From positions 1 through 38,238 of the forward strand of contig VXSY01000189.1 of NCBI GenBank assembly GCA_009837725.1: a stretch of DNA of 38,238 nt. The letters run 5' to 3'. The notes under the pieces were generated by a model. The model worked only from the letters and a program-made list of their open reading frames with translations, did not search any database and had not been told where the DNA came from. Each line of letters begins with the position of its first letter. Position 1 is the stretch's first letter. Both the position numbers and the translations under genes were made by a program. Below, piece by piece: positions 25,696 to 34,710 of this stretch. The stretch is from Gammaproteobacteria bacterium. GTDB taxonomy: Bacteria > Pseudomonadota > Gammaproteobacteria > Pseudomonadales > Azotimanducaceae.

Positions 25696-26280
25696 ATGAC
25701 TTTTGCGTTCTCACGGGTGCGAGCGGCCGGACGAGACTTCTTTGAGGCCCATCGTGCGCTTACCGCGGACGACTGCGCGGCGCTCGGGGGTGCCAAGCTC
25801 TGGGGCGCGTTCCTGGGCCTCTTCGGTGTCAGCTCGAACGAGTTCGTGCTGGTCACGTCGGGCGATGTGGAGTCGGTGAACGATCGCATCCTCTCAGTGC
25901 CGGACGTGGTCGAAAGCGATACCTTGCTGCTCGAACCCACGGTGCGCCCCACCGACGACTCGCCCCGCACCCGCGCGGGCCTTTACGTCTTCCGCTTCTT
26001 CGATGTGAACCACGCCGATGTGGACGAAATTGCCGCGCTCTCGAAAACGGCCTGGGAGACGTTTGAAGGGGTTGATGCCTACCAAGCGGAACCGCAGGCG
26101 CTGTTCTGCCAGCACGACCGCAGCGAGGAGCATGGCAGGATGCTGCTCTGCACTTGGTACGACGGTCTGGGCTCGTGGCAAACCTCGCGCAATCCAGACC
26201 CCCAAGCGCGGGCGAACTTCCAGCGCCGCGGCGAGTTGACGCGCGGAACCATCGCCTACGCTACACGGCTGATCCAATGA
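25696..26280 (+). CDS. Hypothetical protein, dimeric alpha/beta-barrel (NIPSNAP-like)
   Basis: This 194-residue protein alternates beta-strands and amphipathic helices as in dimeric alpha/beta-barrel (ferredoxin-like) proteins. The segment G-L-Y-V-F-R-F-F-D-V and the C-terminal L-C-T-W-Y-D-G-L-G-S-W pattern resemble NIPSNAP-type proteins, but I cannot make the call firm. No catalytic residues are evident. The ATG has GGAGG upstream with seven bases spacing. The next gene starts inside its stop (ATGA), so the two products are likely made together. The upstream dispersed element lies in its leader region. Confidence 0.55.
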   Translation: MTFAFSRVRAAGRDFFEAHRALTADDCAALGGAKLWGAFLGLFGVSSNEFVLVTSGDVESVNDRILSVPDVVESDTLLLEPTVRPTDDSPRTRAGLYVFRFFDVNHADVDEIAALSKTAWETFEGVDAYQAEPQALFCQHDRSEEHGRMLLCTWYDGLGSWQTSRNPDPQARANFQRRGELTRGTIAYATRLIQ

Positions 26281-26744
26281 TGCCGCTCAGACGCACCAGC
26301 GAGAAAGCGGCGAGAGCCAGCGCCGCCAAGACCGAGGGCGAGATTTCGCTCGCCGACGAAGCCCTCTTCGCCAACGACACCTTCTACCTCGCCTTCGCCG
26401 AAAAGGACGTGGAGGCGATGTCGCGCCTGTGGGCGAAACGTCACCCGACCATCTGCATTCATCCCGGCTGGCCCGCCATCCACTCGCGCGAGAAGATCGT
26501 CGAGAGTTGGGAGAGAATCCTCACCAATCCTGACCAGCCCGGCATCGACTTCTACAATCCCGTGGCGCACGAGGCTGGCAACGTGGTGCTGGTGACCTGC
26601 TACGAGGAACTGCCCGGTGGTGTCTGCATCGCCACCAACGGATTCGTGGTAGAAGATGGGCTGCGTCTGTTCCACCACCAGGCGACGCCCTGCGCCAATC
26701 CGCCGCCGCCGAAGGGAGCGGGCGACGCAAGGGGCACGAGGTGA
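26277..26744 (+). CDS. SnoaL-like / NTF2-fold protein (DUF4440-type)
   Basis: This 155-residue protein has the NTF2-like cone fold pattern of SnoaL/DUF4440 proteins. A D-E-A-L-F-A-N-D-T-F-Y-x-A-F helix is followed by L-W-A-K-x-H-P-T-I-C-I-H-P-G-W and a S-R-E-K-I-V-E-S-W helix. Members are often small ligand-binding or isomerase-like proteins; no active-site Asp/His pair can be assigned here. It overlaps the previous gene by ATGA (stop 26278-26280, start 26277), and two ATG codons (26277 and 26280) are available. The last 15 residues are a Pro/Gly-rich tail. An 84-base gap then leads to the RND adaptor. Confidence 0.72.
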   Translation: MMPLRRTSEKAARASAAKTEGEISLADEALFANDTFYLAFAEKDVEAMSRLWAKRHPTICIHPGWPAIHSREKIVESWERILTNPDQPGIDFYNPVAHEAGNVVLVTCYEELPGGVCIATNGFVVEDGLRLFHHQATPCANPPPPKGAGDARGTR

Positions 26745-26828
26745 AGTAGCTAACGCGCAGCCAAGCTCCGTAGGGAGCCCGGCGCCAACGACGACAGACA
26801 AACGCACCGCCAAAGGAGGTGCCCACTC

Positions 26829-28094
26829 GTGAGACCTATGCGCTCGCCAGCGCGCACAGCAAAGCCGGCGAGGCGCCCTGCCCAGTTCGCGGGAGTCCTG
26901 CTCGCGGCGCTGCTGTTTGCCGGCTGCGGAGAGGATGGCCAAATTCGCCCAGGCGCAACCGCCGAGGTGGCAGCGGCCGAAATCCGCCAGCCGGAAGCAA
27001 CCACGACCCAACAGGGCACCGACGACAAGACGACGGAAAACGCCGCCGGCGACAAGGCGACCGAAGCGAAGAAGGGCACCACCGAGGAATCCGCCGCCAA
27101 GCGCGTCGCCGATTTCCGCGCCATGGCCGGCCGCCGGGGCCAACAAGAGCGCCCGCCGGTTCCAGTGGCGGTAACGACCGTGGCCGTGGGCGCGGTGGAG
27201 GACTTCTATCGCGGCGCCACCAATCTCACGGCTGCCGAGGAAGCCGTGGTAGTGGCGCGCACCCGAGGCGTCGTGCAGGCCCTCTTCGCCGAGGAGGGCG
27301 ACGTGGTTCAAGCCGGACAGCGTCTCGCGCAATTGGAGACCGAACGGCTCGAGCTCGAAGTGGCCCGCTCCCGCACCCAGCTTGCCAACCTTGGCGCCGC
27401 CTTCGAGCGCGCCCAGCGCCTGCACGAATCGCGCATGATCTCCCCCACCGAATACGACAACGCTCGCTTCGCCTTCCACACCGAGCGCACGAATCTACAG
27501 TTGCGGGAGTACGAACTGCGCGAGGCGGCCATCCGCGCCACCATCGACGGCGTCATCACCCGGCGGCTGGTCAAGGTGGGCTTCTCCCTGAACGAGAGTG
27601 AGCCGGCGTTCGAGATGAAGCGCCTCGACACCATCGAGGCGGAGCTCAATGTTCCGGAACGGGAAACTGGCCGGATCCATGCGGGGCAACTGGCGCAGGT
27701 AGCGGTGGATGCGCTGCCAGACGCCGAGTTCGACGGCAAGGTGCTGCGGGTGGCGCCAGAAGTCGATCCCACCTCCGGAACATTCCGCGTCACCGTCTCC
27801 CTGGACAACGCCGACGGTCGCCTCCGTCCCGGCATGTTCGGCCGGGTCGCCATCCGCGTGGACCGCCACGAAAATGTCCTCCTGACCCCCTTGGACGCGG
27901 TGGTCGTATTCCGCGACCAGAGCAGCCTGTTCGTGGTGCGCGAAGGCCTCGCCGAACGCCGGGAAGTGACGACGGGCTATGTCTCCGAAGGCAACATCGA
28001 GATCCTCGAAGGCGCGAACGCGGGAGAACTCGTGGTAATGAGCGGCCAGGAGGGCCTCCGCGACGGCGCCCGCGTGCGCATCGTCGAAGGCTAG
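26829..28094 (+). CDS. RND efflux periplasmic adaptor (membrane-fusion) lipoprotein
   Basis: This 421-residue membrane-fusion protein of the HlyD/MexA/AcrA type links an inner-membrane RND pump to an outer-membrane channel. It has a lipoprotein signal with lipobox LFAGC (Cys33), so it is anchored in the periplasm. An unusual Thr/Lys/Glu/Ala-rich, low-complexity spacer follows (about residues 38-95) before the barrel-sandwich hybrid and helical hairpin (about 130-230) and the beta-barrel region (to about 400). The GTG start is chosen because a near-consensus AAGGAGGT sits eight bases upstream; ATG 26838 lies too far from it. The permease gene follows on the same strand after 127 bases. Confidence 0.9.
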   Translation: MRPMRSPARTAKPARRPAQFAGVLLAALLFAGCGEDGQIRPGATAEVAAAEIRQPEATTTQQGTDDKTTENAAGDKATEAKKGTTEESAAKRVADFRAMAGRRGQQERPPVPVAVTTVAVGAVEDFYRGATNLTAAEEAVVVARTRGVVQALFAEEGDVVQAGQRLAQLETERLELEVARSRTQLANLGAAFERAQRLHESRMISPTEYDNARFAFHTERTNLQLREYELREAAIRATIDGVITRRLVKVGFSLNESEPAFEMKRLDTIEAELNVPERETGRIHAGQLAQVAVDALPDAEFDGKVLRVAPEVDPTSGTFRVTVSLDNADGRLRPGMFGRVAIRVDRHENVLLTPLDAVVVFRDQSSLFVVREGLAERREVTTGYVSEGNIEILEGANAGELVVMSGQEGLRDGARVRIVEG

Positions 28095-28109
28095 GCTTGC
28101 CAACTGCAC

Positions 28110-28193
28110 TCTCCAGATGGAGGGCGCCTCGCCCCGCAAACGCGTCCGCCGCGCCTCCGAACACTCTCCCTGGAAGGAGGGCGTCTCCCCCTC
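28110..28193. repeat. Two copies of a GGAGGGCG-type palindromic element
   Basis: In the 127-base gap between adaptor and permease, CACTCTCC-x-TGGAGGGCG followed by CTCGCCCC occurs at about 28107-28136, and a similar CACTCTCC...GGAGGGCGTCTC...CCCTCC at about 28162-28193. Both resemble the GGAGGGCG hairpin at 8025-8043, and the second is followed, as there, by a GCCG-x-AAGGCG-type motif. Function is unknown; they are probably dispersed palindromes. Confidence 0.45.
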
Positions 28194-28221
28194 CACCACG
28201 CCGTAAGGCGTGCGGCTGCCT

Positions 28222-31200
28222 ATGGGCGTGATCTCCACCGCCATCGCCCGCCCCGTCACCGTTGCCATGGCGACCTTTGCGGTGGCCCTGTTCGGGGCAC
28301 TGTCGCTGGATCGACTCGGCCTCAACCTGCTGCCGGAACTCGCCTACCCCACCCTCACCATCCGCACCGACTTCGAGGGCGCAGCCCCTGTCGAAGTGGA
28401 GGAGCAAGTCACGCGGCGACTTGAGGAACGGGTGGGTGTCATCAACGGCGTGCGACGGATGCACTCCATCTCCGCCGCGGAACGCTCCGACGTGGTGCTC
28501 GAGTTCGCCTGGGGCACCGACATGAACACTGCCGCAGTGGAGGTGCGCGAAAAGCTGGACCTCGTCCGCCTTCCCCTCGACATCGAGCGCCCTTCCATCC
28601 TGCGCCTCAATCCCAACCTCGACCCCATCGTCCGCGCCGCCATCGTCCTGCGCGAGCGCGGCAGCGCCGCCGACCTGCAACCCCGCCTGCAGGAACTCCG
28701 GCGCTTCACCGAAGACGTCGTGAAGAAGCGGCTGGACCCGGTGCTGGGGGTCGCCGCCGTGCTGGTGAGCGGCGGCTACCAAGACGAGATCGCCGTCAAC
28801 GTAAACCAGGAGCGCATCTCGCAACTCGGCATGAACGTCGAGATGCTCGGCCAACGCCTGCAAGCCGCCAACGTCAACCTCTCCGGCGGCCGACTCGAAG
28901 ATCGCGGTCAGGAGTTCCTCGTCCGCACCATGAACGAGTTCGCCTCCGTCGAGGACATCAAGGACACCATCGTCTTCCAGCAGGAGGGCAGCGTCCTCAG
29001 GCTCAAAGACGTGGCCGAGGTGTTCGAGAGCCACAAGGAACGCGACAGCGTAATGCGCGTGGACGGCTTCGAGGCCATCGAGATCGCCATGTACAAGGAG
29101 GGCGACGCCAACACCGTGGCGGTCTCCGCCGACATCGCCGAACGCATGGAGGAGATTGCACGAGAGCTGCCGCCGGCCTACGAACTGGTGAAGATCTACG
29201 ATCAGGCCGACTTCATCTCCGCCGCCATCGACGAGGTGCAGTCCGCCGCCATCATCGGCGCCGCGTTCGCAGTGCTGGTGCTGTTCCTGTTCCTCAAGGA
29301 CGCCCGCAGCACGCTCATCGTCACCGCCACCATCCCGGCCTCGGTGCTGGCGACCTTCGTGCTCATGGATGCCTTCGACATCACCCTCAACATCATGAGC
29401 CTCGGCGGCATTGCCCTGGCCGTGGGGATGCTGATGGACAACGCCATCGTCGTGCTGGAGAACATCGCCCGCCACCGCGACGCGGGCACCGTTCCGGAAG
29501 GCCACGCCACGTCCGACTCGGCCTCGCCGTCGCTTGCCGAAGCGGCCGAACGCGGCACGAGCGAGGTAAGCGGTGCGGTGCTGGCTTCCACCATGACCAC
29601 CATCGCGGTGTTCCTGCCGCTGGCCTTCGTCGAGGGCATCGCCGGGCAACTGTTCCGCGACCAGGCGCTGACGGTGGCCTTCGCCCTCGTGGCGTCGCTG
29701 ATCCTCGCCTTCACCCTCATTCCCATGCTCGCGGCGGTTCGGGTTACGCCACCCGAGACGCTGACAACCGAAGACGGCGGCGCCCCGAGGCGCATGACCA
29801 AGGTCAGCGCACCGCTGCGCTGGCTGGTGCGAGGTCTCGCTCTCCTATGGCGCGCCCTGATGCGAACGACGAGTCTGGCGATGCGCCCCGTGCAGTGGAC
29901 ATTCGACGCTGGCTACGCCCAAGTTCTCGCCGGCTACACGGCACTGCTGAACGCCGCCCTGCGGCACCGCGCCCTAACGCTCGTCCTCGCCATCGCCGCC
30001 TTGGGCGGCACCGGCGCGATGGCGCCTTCGCTGCCGGTGCAACTCATCCCGCCCCTGTCGCAGGGAGAGTTCCGCATCGACATGGAACTCGAACCGGGCA
30101 GCCGCCTCGAACGAACCGACCAAGTGCTGGCGGAAACCCAACGCGCCCTCCTGGCCTATCCCATCGTCGAACGCACCTACTCCGTCGCCGGCACCGGTGG
30201 CAAGCTCGACGCAAGTTCCGTGGGCGCTGGCGAGCAGATCGGTGAACTCAGCGTCGTGCTGCACCGCGGCATCACGCCGAATGACGAATCGCTCATCATG
30301 TCCCTCGCCCGCTCTCAGGTGGCGGCGATGCCGGGCACGCAGTTCAAGGTGGAACGCCCGCAGCTATTCACCTTCGCGACCCCACTCGAGGTGGAAATCT
30401 CCGGCACCGACCTCGAAGACATCGAGAGCATCGCCAGCGAGCTCGTTGCTGCCATGTCCGCCTCGGAGTCCTTCAGCGACGTGGAGTCCAGCATCCGCCC
30501 CGGATACCCGGAACTGCAGATCGACTTCGACCAGGAACGCACCGCCGCCACGGGCCTGTTCGTGCCGGAAGTCGCCTCCCGCGTGGTGCGCAAGGTGCGC
30601 GGCGACGTGCCTACCAAGTTCACCTGGGAAGACAAACGCATCGACATCCGCGTGCGGCTCGACGAAGGCGAACGGGATTCGCAAGAGGACGTGGAGAACC
30701 TGCTCGTGGACGCCGGCGACCGCCAGATTCGCCTATCCGCACTGGCCGACGTGACATTGGCCACGGGCCCCGCAGACATCCAGCGCATCGGCCAGAAGCG
30801 CGTGGCGGTGGTCAGCGCCCACGTCGAGCACGGCGACCTCGCGCTCGGCGGCGCGGAGGCCGCGCAGTTGCTCGAAGCCATTCCGCATCCACCGGAAATC
30901 ACCAGCCGCGTCGGCGGTCAGGCGGAGGAGATGGAGGCGTCGTTCGAGTCGCTTCTGCTGGCCCTCTCGCTGGCGCTGATTCTCGTTTATCTCGTGATGG
31001 CATCGCTGTTTGAGTCGCTCCTGCACCCCTTCGTCATCATGTTCACCGCGCCCCTCGCCGCTATCGGCGCGATTCTCGCCCTGCTTGCCACCAACACCTC
31101 CGTCTCCGTGGTGGTCTTCATCGGCTCCATCCTGCTCGTCGGCATCGTCGTCAACAACGCCATCGTGCTGGTGGACCGCGTCAACCGCCTGCGCCTCGAA

Positions 31201-31473
31201 GGCATGGAACGCCGTGCCGCCGTCATCGCCGGCGCCCACCAACGCTTCCGCCCTATCGTCATGACCACCACCACCACCGTCCTTGGGCTCCTCCCCATGG
31301 CCATCGGCCTAGGCGAAGCCGCGGAACTGCGAACCCCCATGGCCATCACCGTAATCGGCGGCCTCCTGATCGCCACCTTGCTGACCTTGGTGGTCATCCC
31401 GGTGGTGTACGACCTCGTTGACCGCAAGAAGATCCACGGCGACGTATTCGAAGGCGGCGAAAGCCCTACGTGA
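28222..31473 (+). CDS. RND multidrug/solute efflux permease
   Basis: This is a 1083-residue inner-membrane RND permease, the usual length, with twelve predicted helices and two large periplasmic loops. It uses the proton gradient to drive export through the adaptor encoded upstream. The helix-4 motif is G-M-L-M-D-N-A-I-V-V-L-E-N: Asp406 is kept and the second acidic residue of the AcrB pair is Asn407, a variant common in this subgroup. The frame is open from a GTG at 28210, but the ATG at 28222 gives the typical short N-terminus (M-G-V-I-S-T-A-I-A-R-P-V). The cargo is unknown. Confidence 0.92.
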   Translation: MGVISTAIARPVTVAMATFAVALFGALSLDRLGLNLLPELAYPTLTIRTDFEGAAPVEVEEQVTRRLEERVGVINGVRRMHSISAAERSDVVLEFAWGTDMNTAAVEVREKLDLVRLPLDIERPSILRLNPNLDPIVRAAIVLRERGSAADLQPRLQELRRFTEDVVKKRLDPVLGVAAVLVSGGYQDEIAVNVNQERISQLGMNVEMLGQRLQAANVNLSGGRLEDRGQEFLVRTMNEFASVEDIKDTIVFQQEGSVLRLKDVAEVFESHKERDSVMRVDGFEAIEIAMYKEGDANTVAVSADIAERMEEIARELPPAYELVKIYDQADFISAAIDEVQSAAIIGAAFAVLVLFLFLKDARSTLIVTATIPASVLATFVLMDAFDITLNIMSLGGIALAVGMLMDNAIVVLENIARHRDAGTVPEGHATSDSASPSLAEAAERGTSEVSGAVLASTMTTIAVFLPLAFVEGIAGQLFRDQALTVAFALVASLILAFTLIPMLAAVRVTPPETLTTEDGGAPRRMTKVSAPLRWLVRGLALLWRALMRTTSLAMRPVQWTFDAGYAQVLAGYTALLNAALRHRALTLVLAIAALGGTGAMAPSLPVQLIPPLSQGEFRIDMELEPGSRLERTDQVLAETQRALLAYPIVERTYSVAGTGGKLDASSVGAGEQIGELSVVLHRGITPNDESLIMSLARSQVAAMPGTQFKVERPQLFTFATPLEVEISGTDLEDIESIASELVAAMSASESFSDVESSIRPGYPELQIDFDQERTAATGLFVPEVASRVVRKVRGDVPTKFTWEDKRIDIRVRLDEGERDSQEDVENLLVDAGDRQIRLSALADVTLATGPADIQRIGQKRVAVVSAHVEHGDLALGGAEAAQLLEAIPHPPEITSRVGGQAEEMEASFESLLLALSLALILVYLVMASLFESLLHPFVIMFTAPLAAIGAILALLATNTSVSVVVFIGSILLVGIVVNNAIVLVDRVNRLRLEGMERRAAVIAGAHQRFRPIVMTTTTTVLGLLPMAIGLGEAAELRTPMAITVIGGLLIATLLTLVVIPVVYDLVDRKKIHGDVFEGGESPT

Positions 31474-31547
31474 CCTTCCCACCGAGTGGCGTCACGGTCG
31501 CCCTTGCCGTAGGATTTTCGGCCCTTCCTTGAGAGCGGAACGGCTGC

Positions 31548-32129
31548 ATGGCCAGTCGAGCACTGAAACAAGGTCGTCGGGCCAACTACCAAGACGTGCT
31601 CGACGCCCCGCCGAACATGGTCGCCGAGGTGCTCGACGGCACGCTGCACACACGGCCGAGGCCCGCCTCGCGTCACGCATGGGCAAGTTCGGGACTGGGC
31701 GCGCGGATCAGTCCGCCGTTCAACTACGGCGATGGAGGTCCGGGCGGCTGGTGGATTGTTTTCGAGCCGGAACTGCATCTAGGCGAAGACATCCTCGTGC
31801 CCGACTTGGCCGGATGGCGAAGGGAGAGAATGCCGGAATACCCCGACGCCGCCTGGTTCGGAATCGCGCCCGATTGGGTGTGCGAGGTGCTTTCTCCCGG
31901 AACGCGCAAAATCGACCTCTTTGCAAAGCGACCGATCTACGCTCGGGAAGGCGTGGCCCACCTGTGGTTCGTCGACCCACTCGCCCGCAGCTTGGAAGCC
32001 TTCGAGCTCCGAAGCGGCCAATGGGTACTGATCGCATCGCTCAAGGACGATGACGCGGTAACCGTCCCTCCATTCACTGCAATCACGTTCAACCTCGGCG
32101 ACCTTTGGCCAGACGATCCTGAAAGGTGA
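31548..32129 (+). CDS. Uma2 family endonuclease-fold protein
   Basis: This 193-residue member of the Uma2 family has a restriction-endonuclease-like fold. Visible family marks are Glu27 in the V-A-E-V-L-D-G start, V-P-D-L-A-G-W (Asp86), C-E-V-L-S-P (Glu113) followed by a Lys/Arg-rich K-x-D-L-F-A-K, and a Y-A-R-E-G-V-x-H-L-W-F-V-D-P end. The biological role of Uma2 proteins is poorly known; they are abundant in cyanobacteria and mobile regions. The 74-base gap before it holds no recognisable gene. No strong ribosome-binding site is visible. Confidence 0.85.
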   Translation: MASRALKQGRRANYQDVLDAPPNMVAEVLDGTLHTRPRPASRHAWASSGLGARISPPFNYGDGGPGGWWIVFEPELHLGEDILVPDLAGWRRERMPEYPDAAWFGIAPDWVCEVLSPGTRKIDLFAKRPIYAREGVAHLWFVDPLARSLEAFELRSGQWVLIASLKDDDAVTVPPFTAITFNLGDLWPDDPER

Positions 32130-32260
32130 TTCTTCGGCAGACGCAAATGCAGCGAAAGCGATGTTTGCTGGACACCGTCGAAGCCGGTACGGTCGGGTCG
32201 CCTATGCCATGCGAATGTGCCAACGCTCGATCGCAAAGCCAAACCGCAAGGTGATTGGCC

Positions 32261-32896
32261 GTGAGCTACGCTATGAAGCAGCAGAAACAAGAGATGAAGT
32301 CCGGCGACGAGCCCTTCCACACCGAGTGTACGCACGCCGGTTTCTCATTGCTCGATTACTGGCAGTGGGCTGAGTCGGATCTTCTGAACAACACCCGACG
32401 CGCGATCATCGCCGAGTTTCTGGTCGCTCGCGCCGTCGGGGCCACGGACAAGCCCCGAGTCGAGTGGGCCAAGGTCGATGTGGTGACTCCAGAAGGAGTT
32501 GAGATCGAAGTCAAGAGCTCAGCGTACGTTCAAAGTTGGGCTCAGCGTGGCCCCTCGGACATCACCTTCGACATTGCCCCGAGGAAGGAAACTTGGGATC
32601 CAGCAACGAACGAGACGGTGACCCACAACCCACCGCGTCGAATGGCCGACACTTACGTGTTCTGCGTGCTCGGCGACGAGGCCGGCACTGTGCCCGACCC
32701 ACTCGACCTAGCCGACTGGAAGTTCTACGTGGCCGCGACCTCCCTGCTCAACCGCGAAAGGCCAATTGGCCAACGGGGTAGTGACAGTATCGGCATACGC
32801 CCTCTAGCAGCACTCATCCGAAAGGCGACAGGCATGGACGCGGTAGGCTTCGACGGCTTGCGGGAAGCGATCCAGCAGGCGGACACCCGGCAGTAA
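32261..32896 (+). CDS. PD-(D/E)xK-like nuclease-fold hypothetical protein
   Basis: This 211-residue protein of unrecognised family has the residues of a restriction-endonuclease-like core: Glu52 in A-E-F-L-V-A, Asp73 in W-A-K-V-D-V-V, and Glu83-Val-Lys85 in E-I-E-V-K-S-S. This E/D/ExK arrangement is typical of PD-(D/E)xK nucleases. The nearby S-A-Y-V-Q-S-W and the later F-C-V-L-G-D-E segment are not assigned to a family. GTG at 32261 is chosen because AAGGTGA lies seven bases upstream; ATG 32273 is an alternative. The 131-base gap before it holds nothing I recognise. With the Uma2 gene it may form a small accessory pair. Activity is inferred, not shown. Confidence 0.6.
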   Translation: MSYAMKQQKQEMKSGDEPFHTECTHAGFSLLDYWQWAESDLLNNTRRAIIAEFLVARAVGATDKPRVEWAKVDVVTPEGVEIEVKSSAYVQSWAQRGPSDITFDIAPRKETWDPATNETVTHNPPRRMADTYVFCVLGDEAGTVPDPLDLADWKFYVAATSLLNRERPIGQRGSDSIGIRPLAALIRKATGMDAVGFDGLREAIQQADTRQ

Positions 32897-32923
32897 CGCG
32901 GACGCGGCCTAGTCGACGTAGCA

Positions 32924-33883
32924 TCACCGCAGGCGCATGGTGGTTGCGAAGTCGGGAGAGTAGCTGCACTCCGCTGCCTGCAACTCCGGTGACCAATCGC
33001 GCCACATGTTTTCCTGCGGCGGATCCATGCGGCAGGTGTCGAGGTCGGTGCGGGAGAAGTCGCAGAGGACGGCTTGGCGCATGACGCCGGATGTGTTGTG
33101 GCCGGCCATGTGCGCCAGCCGGTGGTGCCAGAGGACGATGTCGCCGCGTTCGCCCCAGCAATCGACCGGTTCGGTGTCGGCCATCACGCGTTCGAGTTCT
33201 GCGAGATAGGCAGGGGTGTGGACGATACCCTTGTGGCTTGGGAGGCGGTGGTAGTAGGGAATCCGCGGCTGGTCGTATTGCATCTGGAACGTGGGGTAGA
33301 GGCGCCGGTGCGAGCCCGGCCAGACCTTGAACGCGCCGCCATTCGGCGGCACGTCGGCCAGCAGCCCAACCAGGCCCAAGTGGAATGGGTGGCCGTCTGT
33401 GTGGCAGCGGTCACGCACCGAGGCCCGATCCTCGTCGGCGTAGGGCCGCGTGCAGTAGATGCCGCGGATGCCGTCCGTAATCGCGGGGTCTGTCGGCCCA
33501 CCCGGCCAGGCCGGGCCCTCGCTCCCCATGGGGCTGCCGCCCACCGTGGGCTGCGCCACCATTCCCTCACCCAGAAGCTGCTCTGCGACGGCCAGCACGT
33601 TGTGGCCGTAGGCAAGCTTGATCAGGAGCGGCTCCGTGCCGCATTCCCGGAATTGCCACAGATAGCCAGCCCGGATGTGCAGTGGATTGCGACTCTCCTC
33701 GTCGGCAGGGAACGGCCCGATGTGCGTGCGCGCGTCGTCGCGCCGCATCCTGCTTTTGGCCGGAAGCGCAGCCCAAAGCCGGTCCAGCGCCTGCTCGCAG
33801 AGGCCCGGGTCGAGCATTCCCTTGAGCACGAGAAACCCCGCGTCCTTGAAGGAGGCAATCTGCTCGGAAGAAAGCGGTTTCAT
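32924..33883 (-). CDS. Phytanoyl-CoA dioxygenase (PhyH) family protein, second copy
   Basis: This 319-residue Fe(II)/2-oxoglutarate dioxygenase-type protein has the metal ligands His161 and Asp163 (in R-C-H-T-D-G-H) and probably distal His258 (in L-A-H-M-A-G-H-N), with Arg269 suited to bind 2-oxoglutarate. It lacks the Ser-rich, coiled-coil-like N-terminus of the first PhyH protein in the window and has a typical start (M-K-P-L-S-S-E-Q-I). The minus-strand ATG is at 33883; upstream there is only a weak ribosome-binding site. It lies 53 bases after the ABC permease stop on the same strand and may be cotranscribed with the ABC genes. The substrate is unknown. Confidence 0.86.
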   Translation of the reverse strand: MKPLSSEQIASFKDAGFLVLKGMLDPGLCEQALDRLWAALPAKSRMRRDDARTHIGPFPADEESRNPLHIRAGYLWQFRECGTEPLLIKLAYGHNVLAVAEQLLGEGMVAQPTVGGSPMGSEGPAWPGGPTDPAITDGIRGIYCTRPYADEDRASVRDRCHTDGHPFHLGLVGLLADVPPNGGAFKVWPGSHRRLYPTFQMQYDQPRIPYYHRLPSHKGIVHTPAYLAELERVMADTEPVDCWGERGDIVLWHHRLAHMAGHNTSGVMRQAVLCDFSRTDLDTCRMDPPQENMWRDWSPELQAAECSYSPDFATTMRLR

Positions 33884-33936
33884 CAATCACCGTCCACGGA
33901 TGTTGCTCATGCATGTATGCCTTCGCCCAGTGCGAT

Positions 33937-34710
33937 TCATCGCCGCGACTCCCAGCGAAACCAGCGTGTTGCCACAACGATACCCACCGCCAACCATGCC
34001 GCCAATGCCAGGAGGTTCAGCCAGGCGAAGCCGAGACCGGTCTCGTAGGGATTGAAGGCCGTGTGCAGCGCTTGGGCGAAGTGGCGCACAGGGAAGACGC
34101 TCGCCAAGACGTTGAGCCACTCGGGCGCGTTGTGCATGGGGATGAACAGGTCCGAAACGAACAGGAGCGGCAGCACCACGGCGTTGACGATGGCGGGCGC
34201 CGCGTCGGCGCTGGGGATGGCCACCGTCATGGCGACGCCGAGCGCGCAGAACGTCGCCGCGCCGAGACCAAGGGCGACGATGAGCGCCGGAAGCGTCTGG
34301 CTCGGCACGGCGACATCGTAGAACAGTGCGCCGGCCGCGACGACGATGGCGACGAGGCCCAGCGCCAGCAGCGTCGAGTGCAGGATCTTGCCCCACAGCA
34401 GCGACCCGCTCGGCAGCGGTGTGCCACGAAACCGTTTCAACAGACCGTTGTCCCGGGAAATGGCCACGCCCATGGCGATGTTGGTGAAGCAGGCGCCGAT
34501 CACCGCCATGCCGACGATGCCCGGCACATAGAAAGTGGCAATGCTGATCGCTCCGCCTTCCGCCGACAGTTGGCCGCCGCCGAACAGCATGTTGAAGATC
34601 ACCAGAAGGAGCAGCGGAAAGGCGACCGTGAAGAAGGCGGCAATGGCGCTGCGCCAGAAGATCGTGTTCTCGTAGCGCACTTGGCGCAAGGTAAGGCGGA
34701 ACGCGGTCAC
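33937..34710 (-). CDS. ABC-2 type transporter permease
   Basis: This inner-membrane permease of 257 residues has about six hydrophobic helices (first near 25-45, last near 230-250). The R-D-N-G-L-L-K-R-F-R-G-T-P-L segment typical of ABC-2 permeases lies between helices 2 and 3. It starts at a GTG that overlaps the stop of the ATPase gene (GTGA, 34707-34710), so it is translationally coupled. It serves with that ATPase as an exporter of an unknown lipid, drug or polysaccharide. A longer frame to 34863 overlaps the ATPase gene and would add an Arg-rich, non-membrane N-terminus, so it is rejected. Confidence 0.9.
   Translation of the reverse strand: MTAFRLTLRQVRYENTIFWRSAIAAFFTVAFPLLLLVIFNMLFGGGQLSAEGGAISIATFYVPGIVGMAVIGACFTNIAMGVAISRDNGLLKRFRGTPLPSGSLLWGKILHSTLLALGLVAIVVAAGALFYDVAVPSQTLPALIVALGLGAATFCALGVAMTVAIPSADAAPAIVNAVVLPLLFVSDLFIPMHNAPEWLNVLASVFPVRHFAQALHTAFNPYETGLGFAWLNLLALAAWLAVGIVVATRWFRWESRR

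Noticed and set aside
27790-29649. 619-codon minus-strand frame opposite the RND genes
   Set aside because: Its composition is that of an antisense shadow (runs of His, Asp, Gly, Glu) and it crosses the adaptor/permease spacer with its repeats.
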